Shown here: one piece after another, positions 9,363 to 17,824 of the stretch
Position numbering within the stretch: the stretch's first letter is position 1
Layout of the letters: the number at the start of each line of letters is the position of its first letter
Source of the DNA: Chara braunii
Lineage: Eukaryota > Streptophyta > Charophyceae > Charales > Characeae
Direction of reading: 5' to 3'
NCBI GenBank assembly: GCA_003427395.1
Contig: BFEA01000401.1
Location: forward strand, 668,222 to 690,721
DNA: 22,500 nt
Program-made: the position numbers and the translations under genes
Notes under the pieces: generated by a model
Database searches by the model: none
What the model was told of the DNA's origin: nothing
The model's input: the letters and a program-made list of their open reading frames with translations, nothing else

Positions 9363-10333
9363 GCAGAGTGTTTGATGCGAGTCGGAAAGTCCTGTCGGGC
9401 TGTCGATAGACCTGCCGGCCACGCGCTTGATCGCAACGACGGACTGTGGGACCTGGGCGCACCGCGTCGAGTTTACGTCAGCGGGGTGACGATCGCAATG
9501 GTAGGAGTTAGCACATGGCGGCAGGGATCGTCGGTGAGGGTATGGGGATCGATGATTGGAGTTGAGTGAGTGATTGGCCTGAGGCCATGATTGGAATTAA
9601 CGGCGAATGCGCCTTTGTTGTTGCGGACCTTAATCTCTGGTGTGAGTGTGCGGCGGCAACGCCGAACTTCCTCTCTTCGGATCTCGTCATTCTCTATCTC
9701 GACGTTCTTTCCTCATCTCCCCCCCCCCCTTCTCCTCTGTCTTTGAATAATGATGTGTCTCGATGTTTGTCTCTCTCTCTCGAATGGGAATGAGTCGGCA
9801 TGCTGTCTTTGTGTGAAAGAACTTCTTTCGGAACTCTTCCATTAGTTTCTTGGGTAGTCCCCCTATGCCAGAACCCTGTCTTCTTGTCTTGTGAATGGTG
9901 GAGGCGTGTGTATTGTTCTGCGATCCATCCTTTTTGTCCTTGAACATATCTCATTTTCGCACCTTCCACAGTGAATGAATGTATGGAGATCCGTGATTCT
10001 TTGCGTTGATTAGATGATTATTGTCGGGATTTTGTTCGAGAATGCAAGAGTGTTTAAATCTGTAGCTCTGCATGCACTGTGCATGCCATCTGCCTCATGC
10101 TGCACGACATCAGCACCTGAGCCACAGGGCGGCCTCGAGAAACAAGGCGCCTCGGATCAACGTCGCGTTGGCTCACTAAACCCGATCCGCGGGCCGGTCC
10201 GTTAGTTACATGCATGATCAAGCTGATGAGTGTTTTTTCTCTCTCTCTCTCGTGTAGAAAAGGATTGATTGGGGGGGTTGCGCGAGTGTTTTCTTTTCTT
10301 GATGACGTCTCGGGGTTTTTGCAATTGATTGTT
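9363..10333. other. Stretch without a supported gene (part may be the gypsy 5' LTR)
   Basis: Only short frames are seen. Features are a C-run at 9721-9730, a (CT)n tract at about 10238-10251, and directly after it a splice-acceptor-like gtgtag at about 10252-10257 that precedes the next ORF. Since the gypsy primer-binding site is at 11095, an LTR should end just before it, so some of this stretch may be LTR. The second LTR is absent from the window, so its borders cannot be set. Confidence 0.35.
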
Positions 10334-10846
10334 ATGTGGAATGACAAGTACCCTCCGATCGGGCACCAGCCTCCCCCACCTCCCGTCTCAACATGGCCTT
10401 TTCCCTACAACGAGGAAAGGACACGTGTATGCGAGTGGGACGTACGAGAAACCGTTGCACAAATCGTCGGACGATACTACTTCCCTCCGGCAAGTCGTTG
10501 TTCAGGGTTCGTAGAGGCTGGGTTTGTCATTATCGATACACATTTCCCACCTTACTCGATATTGTTGCCATTCAACGAGTTGATCGTCATCCCATGGACG
10601 ACAGTAGAACCCCACTGGCCGCGCACTCTATGCACCGAATGCCAGCGATTTGAGCGCTACGAATCCAGGGGTTTCCACTACCGTGTGCGGAGTGAAGACA
10701 AGCATAAAGAAAGAGCCACGCGGCTGAGACCATCCACGTCAGACTCAGAACTGACCAGCGAACGACGACGGGACTTTATACGAAAGCGAGACACGCGAAG
10801 CGTGCCAAAGCCTTTCTGTTCTAAACGACGGGTCGTAGCCAGGTGA
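10334..10846 (+). CDS. Unrecognised ORF upstream of gag, flanked by splice-like signals
   Basis: The frame gives 170 residues from ATG at 10334 (it is open from 10214). It reads like a real protein, with a Pro-rich start (GHQPPPPPVSTWPFPYNEE), a hydrophobic-aromatic middle (GFVIIDTHFPPYSILLPFNE), a single CTEC pair and a basic, Arg/Ser-rich C-terminal third (RRRDFIRKRDT). A long pyrimidine tract ending in gtgtag lies at about 10235-10257, and the ORF ends in CCAGGTGAGA, a near-perfect 5' splice site at about 10839-10848, so this could be an exon that continues elsewhere. It lies 250 bp before the gypsy primer-binding site and may therefore be LTR sequence. I do not recognise it. Alternatives are a host exon, an LTR-borne ORF, or chance. 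Confidence 0.35.
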   Translation: MWNDKYPPIGHQPPPPPVSTWPFPYNEERTRVCEWDVRETVAQIVGRYYFPPASRCSGFVEAGFVIIDTHFPPYSILLPFNELIVIPWTTVEPHWPRTLCTECQRFERYESRGFHYRVRSEDKHKERATRLRPSTSDSELTSERRRDFIRKRDTRSVPKPFCSKRRVVAR

Positions 10847-11094
10847 GAAGTACGACAATATTTTCTGGATTGAATTCGTATCTCTCTCTCCTCTCGCGCC
10901 AAACTTCCGCGCGCATTTTTGCGTCGCTGGAAAAACGATCGACTTACCTCATCGGACCCACACGGGGGATTCAGTTCCGTCTGTGTCCCCACACTCAATT
11001 TCCAAAAATCTTTGGCACACCCCATCTTGCTGTTTTTCTGGGCCTCTTTCCGCACATCTAGCACTCCGGACGAAAGATAGCACAGGGCGTGAGG

Positions 11095-11108
11095 TTGGTA
11101 TCGGAGCC
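11095..11108 (+). promoter_or_regulatory. Primer-binding site, initiator tRNA-Met type
   Basis: TTGGTATCGGAGCC matches the plant retrotransposon PBS consensus TGGTATCAGAGCC at 12 of 13 positions; it pairs with the 3' end of initiator tRNA-Met to prime minus-strand DNA. It sits 95 bp before the gag ATG, as expected. A perfect 14-bp palindrome (ccgacacgtgtcgg, 11107-11120) overlaps its 3' end. Confidence 0.8.
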
Positions 11109-11189
11109 GACACGTGTCGGTTCTGATGATAGTGAGTCGAACTGGCGAGAGGTAGGAGAAGTCCTCAAGTGGCTCGTCGAGATCGCCCA

Positions 11190-12704
11190 ATGACCAGGTC
11201 TCAATCTGGTGCGGTTGCACCCACCATGCCGATGGCAGACGGTACTAGAGTGATTGTTAGCATTCCTGACCCTTTCCCCTTCTTCCCCAACCATACCCAT
11301 CCTGAGGCTTGGTTGGAAACCGTCGAATCTCAAGGCTACAGCGCGGGTGATCTTCCCCGCGTTCTTACCTTGCTACTCCGCAATACGTCACATGACTGGT
11401 TTAGAAAGCATACGTGGGTAGATTGGAATACTTTCAAACAAACCTTCTTGGCCCGATTCGATACAGTCAGTGAAGATGCCGCCTGGTACGTGCTCAAAAC
11501 TCGGCCACAAGGACCAGGGGAATTATTGCCCGATTTCGTGGATCGATTTCAAACCACGTTGGACAAATCTGGGCGAGACGAGAAATCCGCTCGAGATCTG
11601 TTCATCGATCACCTACGAAGTCCGACGTTGAAAGGGAAATTACAGAAAAAGGTCCCGCCGAAGACACACCAGCTATCGGCTATCATCGCTAAAGCATTGG
11701 AACTGGACCTGGCTGATACAAAAAAATATATCAGTCAGGGAGACGAGGATATTACAGATATCATACGGGATGTAGCGGCTAAAAGGCGATCGTGGCTGCG
11801 AGCGGTAGAACGGTTCTATCCCCGCCCCGACCATGACCTTCCCGACGGGATTGTTTCTGATATCCCCCCTGTTTCGTCTTCCTCTCCCCCGGTGGATCAA
11901 CCGATCGCGACAGTTAAAAGCGGAATCTCACCCGAACCCCCCTCGTCGGCCATAACCAACTTACATCTTGCCCAGATGATCCATACGGCCACTACCAAGC
12001 AGTCCGAATGGATGAGCAACTTGATCCAAATGCAGACCGCTCATATGGAGCGGATGGAACAGATAATGAGCAGGCTAATTAAGCCTAACCCGGCCCCTGC
12101 TCGGCCTGCCCCCGCGTCATTTCCACTCTTGCCTGCCCCGTCTGCACCAGGGTACACACCTCAGTTCCCTCACCCAGCTAATCCAGTAGGAAAGATCGAG
12201 TGTTTTAACTGCAAACAGCCCGGACATTTCGCCCAAGACTAGCCTTAGCCAAAGCGTAGTCAGCCCCCACTTGCGGCGACCCCTGTGGCCCTGAATCAAG
12301 GACGAGTGGCCGCTTTGATGGATACGCCCCAGGGAGGAGAACTCATAGCATATGCCCCAGAACAGCTTTCCCCCTCTACGGCAACGACGTCGACATCGGG
12401 AGCTTCTTCCTCTGACGCTGCTGACGTGGTCGACCCACTCGAATATCTTCATCTTGCAGGCATGGTCGGAGCGATCCGATCGGCCCCTGATGATCTCGAA
12501 TGGGTCAATCGCGAATCCAATCCTGGTCCGCAGTTTCGGACAAGAGAAATTGATGTGTTACGAGCCCTCAAGCAATTGGATATTCGTGTTCCGATCCCGG
12601 TGGGACATTTGCTCACCATATCTGAAGTGACGAATGATAAACTTTGCAACATTGCCAGAAAAATCAAAAGCGCTTCACCTATCAGCGCATACAGCGAATG
12701 TTGA
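11190..12704 (+). pseudogene. gag of the gypsy element
   Basis: Gag forms the particle that packages element RNA. The ATG at 11190 (MTRSQSGAV) was chosen over the in-frame GTG at 11169. The region HPEAWLETVE to WFRKHTWVDWNTFKQTFLARF (about 11300-11460) has the Trp-rich capsid-like signature of retrotransposon gag; DFVDRFQTTL and the downstream helices fit the same fold. A zinc knuckle begins at about 12201 (CFNCKQPGHFAQD), but the codon for its fourth ligand Cys is a TAG stop (12240-12242), and a second TAG follows at 12246-12248. The same frame then stays open to 12704, past PIPVGHLLTI, so gag and pol were probably one reading frame, now shifted by a net one-base change near 12640. Two stops plus the shift make it non-functional. 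Confidence 0.8.
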
Positions 12705-14095
12705 AGAAGAAGGAAGGAAGCGAGGAAGTTGCACCGCCCGAACCCGAAGCCGGCGAACCTGAGGCCGCGCGTATAGCAGCGATCTCGTTAGCAGAAAAAG
12801 ATCACTTCGTACGAGCTCGACCGGTACTATGGAAGAGCGCGGAATGTGATTGTGAAGTTTGGGGCAAGCCGTTTAACGCCCTGATCAACACAGGGTCTTC
12901 TGCAGTAGCCATATCATTAGACACTGTCAGAAAGACGGAACGACTCGGATCCATTCTTCCTCAATCTGGCAAGGACAATCATGTCTCAGCCGACGAGGAA
13001 GCAATGAACATCGTAGGCATTATTGAGAATGTGGCTGTAAAGGTTGGACGAGTGCACGTCCTCGTCAACGCGCTCGTGATAGATGTGCGTTCCTATTCCG
13101 TGTTGTTGGGACTACCTTGGGCGATGGCGGTGGGCGCATGACTGCATTTCGATTCGAAACAACTGGTGCTCACGCAAATTGGGGGAAAGCCTCAAACTGT
13201 TCCCTTGCGAATTTCCACCCGAACGATAAAACGAACCTCTAACTCGGCCCAAATAGGGATGATTCGATACATTAATCCCGAGGAGTGTTCTACCTCAGAC
13301 ATCGATAGTGGAATCAGGGAACTGGAATACGAAGAAGAGCTGCCTAGCGAAGATGAATGGAAGCACATGGTCGAACTTTTCGAATACGAAATTCCCGAAG
13401 AATTCCAAGTGTGCCCCGACACTGCCCAAAGCTTCCACGTGGATTCAGGATATAACGCGCTTGCGCCTCCGATAACCCAAGTTAGTCCTTCAGTCCTGCT
13501 CGGGGAACCCATATTACAAGTATCTGACGTGGCCGATAATTTTGAGCCCCCTCGCACCTTGTACGAAGAAGCTCTTTCCTTACGAACACGTTATCAACAA
13601 ACGGAACAGTATTTGGAGGTTTCTGTTTTTCCGCCCAGATCGTTACTAATGACAGGAGCCACCGTCGCCTTGATTAAAGAGGAGGCGGAAACAACGGTAA
13701 GTGATGTACCTGATCTGATGCAAGAAATGACGGATCTAACGGGGCTAACTGTGGAACTGACCTCGGTTGGTTCAGAGACTGATGCTGAAGCTAAAGAAAC
13801 GGAGATGATCAGCCCCGCTAAGTCCCAGATGATAGCAACTGTCTTCTCTATTCACACCAGTAGTTCCGTTTTCTCTAGTGTCCATGATCGGCGGGAACGA
13901 CCGGTTGATTGGGTCGATATGCCCCTTAAGATTTCCGGGGAATCAACAATCACCCTACCGGATCACGTCCCCGCGGAATTTCGAAAATCGTTAATCTGTG
14001 TGTTAAATGGTTACGTTGAAGTATTGAGCATACACGATAATGACATCGGCTTAACTAATGTGATCGAGCATGCCATTCTCACGGGAGATCATTAA
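12644..14095 (+). pseudogene. pol, protease domain and long acidic PR-RT linker
   Basis: This is the first part of pol. The protease shows FNALINTGSSAVAIS at about 12876-12920 and YSVLLGLPWAMAVG at about 13096-13137, the two half-sites of a retropepsin-like aspartic protease. The catalytic triplet is normally DTG; here it is NTG (codon AAC), so activity should be lost. An in-frame TGA at 13139-13141 follows directly. The same frame then runs for about 315 codons to TAA 14093-14095 as an acidic linker (EYEEELPSEDEWKHMVELFEY) with no recognised domain, ending in VIEHAILTGDH, which resembles the segment just before gypsy RT. The linker is longer than I expect for the family. The N-terminal part overlaps the end of gag in another frame. 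Confidence 0.75.
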
Positions 14096-15484
14096 TCCAT
14101 TAGCTGCACTCCTTACCGATACTCGCCAGCTCAATGAGCGGCCGCTTTTCAGCGGATTAAAGAATTCGAAGCTAATGGACGGATCGAATCCGCAATAGGT
14201 CCCTGTTTTTTTCCCGTAGTAATCGTGCCTAAAAAGGCCGGAGGGATTCACATTTGCATTGATTATCGAAAGTTGAATGATATCACGATCAAAGATATGT
14301 ACCCCCTCCCCCGAATTGATGAGTTGTTGGATGCGATTGGGAGTGCTCGATTTTTTAGCAAGTTTGATGTTCGCCATGGGTTCCATCATCTTCTTGTTCG
14401 AGAAGAAGATCGTCCGAAAACGACATTTGTGTTTTTCGAGGGTACGTGGCAGTGAATTCAATGTCCGATGGGTATCTGCAACGCCCTCGCGACCTTTCAG
14501 CGAGCCATGAACATGGATTTTCAGAATTTCGTGTGGAAGACTCGTTTGGTGCAGAGCATCATCAACTACTGCGTGATTGTGTACATGGATGACATCTTGG
14601 TGTACTCGAGTTCCTACGAGGGACACGTGCAACACATCGAATGGGCACTGCACGCGTTACGAGATGCGGGTTTCAAAGTGGCGCTTGAGAAGTGTCAGTT
14701 TTTTCTTACCATCATTTCCTTCTTGGGACACGTGGTGACAGACAAGGGACTCCAATCGGAGCCGCAGAAGCTGGCAGCTGTCAGGGATGCGCCGGTGCCT
14801 ACGACTATCACGCAAGTTCGCGCCTTTCTGGGCCTGGCCTCGTACTACTGAAGATTTATCAAAGGCTTCGCGACAACCGCGGGACCCCTCACAAATTTGC
14901 TGCGTAAAGATCAGCCGTTGGTCTGGACGCCGGAGTGCGATCAAGCGTTTTCCAAACTCAAGGCCGCTCTCATTTCGGCTCCGGTCCTTATAAGACCGGA
15001 TCCCGAAAAACCTTTTGTTCTCATTACTGACTGGCAGCCAGAGGCAATTTCGGCGATCCTTGCCCAGGTGGGACCAAACGGACTCGAGAGTGTGGTTGAG
15101 TATGCGTCCAAATCGGTGCCCGCCTGCAAGCGCAACTACGCCGCTCCAACGAGAGAATGCTACGCGGCTCTCTGGGGAATCAGTCACTTTCGCGATTACC
15201 TGTACGGGTGAAAGTTCACCCTGGTAACTGATCATGAGCCCCTGTTGGCTCTGAAGAAATCGAAGGATTACTCGGGCATGATCGGGCGATGGGCAACGGT
15301 GCTGCAGAGCATGGACTTTGACATTTGTCATCGGAAGCACGAGAGACACGGGAATGCGGACGGACTGACACGACTGCACCGGCCTGAGAAAGTTCCGAAG
15401 AGTGAGGAGGTCATTCCGTGGAACGAACCCGAACAGGAGATCGGACCTCGGTACGGCCAAGTGGAGATCTTATCAAAGCAGTAA
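14096..15484 (+). pseudogene. pol, reverse transcriptase and RNase H domains
   Basis: One frame, continuous with the protease frame, carries RT: RIKEFEANGRIE, VPKKAGGIHICIDYRKLND, PLPRIDELLDAIG, ARFFSKFDVRHGFH (motif A, usually SKLDLRSGYH), MGICNALATFQRAM, and YMDDILVYS (motif C intact, about 14581-14607). The thumb/connection follows (FLGHVVTDKG, VRAFLGLASYY). RNase H shows LITDWQPEAISAI (Asp), TRECYAALWGISHF (Glu), LVTDHEPLLAL (Asp) and GNADGLTRLH (Asp). In-frame stops are TGA 14135, 14453, 14849 and 15209, and TAA 15482. The TGA at 14849 (YY*RFIKGF) and 15209 (YG*KFTLVTDH) are where Arg is usual. Around 14440-14470 the sequence also looks locally frame-disturbed. A long antisense frame (14657-15460) is a shadow of this domain. 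Confidence 0.85.
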
Positions 15485-15670
15485 GTGACACGAGGACTAA
15501 TTTGTTTGTTCTACCCTCTCTGCAATACAGTCTCATCCCTTCCTCCTCTGTCATCATGACTACCCCGCCTGCCTCCGCAACCCCTTCATCTCCTACTAAT
15601 TCTGCCCCTCTCACGTCCTCAGCTTTCTTTGTCACCCTCCACGATAAATTCTGTTATTTTTGCACGTGCA
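15485..15670 (+). other. Gypsy remnant and junction with the minus-strand LINE
   Basis: After the pol stop a short Pro/Ser/Thr-rich frame starts at an ATG (15556, MTTPPASATPSSPTNSAP) and runs into the LINE sequence. It may be the start of another ORF of the gypsy element or chance. No integrase motif is visible. LINE homology on the minus strand stops at about 15680, and a 15-bp inverted repeat (15664-15678) marks the join. Confidence 0.45.
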
Positions 15671-15679
15671 TTGCACGTT

Positions 15680-16868
15680 CCTGTGACAAATTTGCCCACA
15701 CGGCCTCCCAAAATTCCTTGGGTAGGCCATTTATGCCCGGGGTTTTGTCCTCTTCCATTTGCATCAGTGCCGTCCATATTTCCTACTTCGATAGGGGCTT
15801 ATCTACTGCATCTCTTTGTTGTTCTAAGAGGTATTTGTTGAGCGGGTGCAGGAAATATTCGATTCCTCCCTTCGCTGTGCCACATTTTGCCGCCCGCACT
15901 CTGAGATAAACAACTTTTGATAGAAGTCTCTTGCGATTTTTTTGCAGGCGGCTGTGGAGGTGAACAAGGGTCCTTGGTTGTGATTGGGATCTTTCAAGGC
16001 CTCGATTACCGTTCTCCCTGTTTTAGCCTTGGCCATTGCGAAAAATCGTGCATGACTTTACATCCATTGCGCCATCCATATTGTGTTTAAAAAGTTTACC
16101 CCAGATTTTAGCTCCCTGCCATCTGTGTTCCACGCAACTCAGGAGTTGAGCTTCCATGGTTTGGATGGTCCTGGGTATTTCAGCCTGTTGTTCAAGATCA
16201 CCTATTTCGTCCTCTTGTTGTTGCAATATTTGCAGTTGATGTTGCAAATTTTCTTCTTCGGCGTGTCGTCGCGCCGTGAGCAGCTTGGAGTATTCATTGC
16301 ACTTGTGGCCTAAAAACGCGAGGCCATTGTTGAACCATAATATATCGTCTTGGATTTTGTTCCTCTGGTTTTGCTAAAAGGACCACACTTCCTTGAGATA
16401 GACGTTAAAGCGGTCAATAGCTAAGAGGGATGTATTGAGTTTGTAAAAACCCCTGCCTTGGTCCGTTTTTTTTCTGAACAAGAAGATGACGAGGCACATC
16501 GCATGGTCTAAGTCCGGGTAGGGACTGCGGGGGAATATCTCTGTCATCCGAAGGGCTCCTTGTAGTTCTTCTGAAATCATGATTAAGTCTATTCGTGATC
16601 TCGACGCTCTTTCTGTATCACTTTTATGGAAACAAGTAAACCTACGGTTGGTAGGGAATTGTCTCCGATAAGTGTCGAAGAGGTTAATGGATTGTGACAA
16701 ATCTGAGATCGTCCTCTAACAGCCATTTCGTCAAAACGGACATATTATATTTTTTGAACGAAATCAAAACTGACTTTTTTTGCCAAAATCCGGTCGGAAT
16801 TTTTTGATCCTGGGGGTCCGGCGTTCCCAAAACGCCGGACCCCCCTGGTCTATGGTTGAGACCAGATA

Positions 16869-16906
<38 letters not shown>

Positions 16907-17646
16907 TATCTGGTCTCAACCATAGACCAGAGGGGTCCGGCGTTTTGGGAACGCCGGACCCCCATGAGCAAAAAATTCCGACCGGATTTTGGCAAAAAAA
17001 GTCAGTTTTGATTTCGTTCAAAAAATATAATATGTCCGTTTTGACGAAATGGCTGTTCTCTCATCATTCTCTATATAGATTGGGCATGGTGATGGGATTT
17101 TCAACCTGTCAAACCAACGATCCGGGCGACGTTGAAGTCGCCTGCTAGAATCGTGGGGATGCCCACCGGAAGTTTGACCTTGAGGGACTCGAAGAAAGTT
17201 TGTCGTGATACTGGGTCGTTGGGGGCATATATATTCAGGATGCTGACCACTTCTATTTTCAGCATCGTCGGTAAATAGACCAACCTACCCTCTTCTTGGT
17301 CCGCTGCCCAATTGAGCATTTTTACCTTTGCCCCCGGGGGTAGCCATATGGCTACTCCTCCGCTTCCTGGCCTTGGGGCATGGGCCCTGAAGGCTTGATA
17401 TGGCCAGATTTCTTTGTATATATGATTATGTTCGGGGTTATCCATGAGGTGGGTTTCTTGCAGGCACACAACGTCCGGCCAGACCCGCCCCTCCACCCCT
17501 TTTAATTGATCTAGGATCGCTTGCCTTTTGGGTTGCTTTGCGGAGGCAAGCCCATTTACATTGAGCGTGCGTAAGTCCAGGTCTGCCTGTCGTTTGTGCA
17601 GCTTCCAGGCTTTGTCTTTCCCATACAAAGCGTCCACGACATTCAT
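15680..17646 (-). pseudogene. LINE ORF2: AP-like endonuclease, linker and start of RT
   Basis: ORF2 starts at ATG 17646, 178 bp after the ORF1 stop. The endonuclease (exonuclease-endonuclease-phosphatase fold) nicks the target to prime reverse transcription. Motifs are LNVNGLA, VCLQETHL, GGVAIWLP, LNIYAPND and AGDFNVA (to about 17120), and beyond the foldback insertion SRIDLIMIS (Asp at about 16588) and DLDHAMCLV (His at about 16504), so all catalytic motifs are present in split form. The connector GRGFYKLNTSLL leads to a Gln/Glu coiled coil (QLQILQQQEDEIGDLEQQ) and RWQGAK at about 16100, matching the linker in the plus-strand LINE. After a frame change near 16030 it continues with FYQKLF, then HPLNKYLLEQQ, a TAG stop near 15790, and PGINGLPKEFWE (RT N-terminus), and homology ends. 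Stops at about 17098, 16374 and 15790 and frameshifts make it inactive. Confidence 0.85.
16718..17057. mobile_element. Foldback element copy 1 (340 bp, A-run loop, 4-bp target duplication)
   Basis: Two near-identical inverted arms of about 150 bp (ends aacagccatttcg / cgaaatggctgtt) enclose 34 A residues at 16870-16903. The flanks CTCT at 16714-16717 and 16058+1000 (17058-17061) are a 4-bp target-site duplication. Inside each arm lies a smaller palindrome, gtccggcgtt...aacgccggac. It interrupts the endonuclease domain of the minus-strand LINE ORF2. There is no coding capacity, so it would need a transposase in trans. I do not recognise the family. Members of Sola, Ginger and some other DNA-transposon groups are known for 4-bp duplications, but the terminal sequence has not been compared. 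Confidence 0.9.
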
Positions 17647-17824
17647 TCCTTATTTCTTTTTTGTTATTCTTCCTTTTATTTGATTTTTGTGTTTACAGCT
17701 GTAGGTCATCCCTCTGTATCTAGGAAGTTGCCCAAACGCCCCTCTGCAGGGTGCCGCTTCTGAGCAGTTTTACTAGGAAGGCACCAATTTCCGCTGCTGA
17801 CCATAAATCATCTGGCTTAATTTT

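Larger units (their letters stand above)
11095..15660 (+). mobile_element. Ty3/gypsy-type LTR retrotransposon relic, integrase and 3' LTR missing
   Basis: The order is primer-binding site (11095), gag (11190), protease (about 12830-13130), a long linker, RT (about 14200-14850) and RNase H (about 14960-15370). PR-RT-RH with YMDDILVYS is the Ty3/gypsy type. The pol frame stops at TAA 15482-15484 just after RNase H, and no integrase (HHCC or DDE) is seen before the sequence passes into the oppositely oriented LINE at about 15670. The 5' LTR should lie upstream of 11095, but no matching 3' LTR exists in the window, so its length is unknown. Multiple in-frame stops and two changed functional residues show it is inactive. 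Confidence 0.85.

Noticed and set aside
10678-11220. Minus-strand 180-codon ORF
   Set aside because: It crosses the gypsy PBS and overlaps the gag start in antisense; no recognisable domain.
12640-12670. Programmed -1 frameshift between gag and pol
   Set aside because: No standard slippery heptamer at the overlap; a one-base deletion near 12640 explains the change in an already decayed copy.
13139-15211. Reassigned TGA codons
   Set aside because: gag and the linker also contain TAG and TAA, key catalytic residues are mutated, and the TGA sites fit CGA decay.
14657-15460. Antisense 267-codon ORF
   Set aside because: It is exactly opposite the RT/RNase H coding frame, whose motifs are clear; no motif of its own.
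16870-16903. A-run as a retroposon poly(A) tail
   Set aside because: It sits in the exact centre of an inverted repeat with target duplications outside the arms, so it is the loop of a foldback element.
16764-17148. Short ORFs with poly-Phe or poly-Lys (also 19500-19980)
   Set aside because: They are translations of the foldback arms and A-run on either strand.
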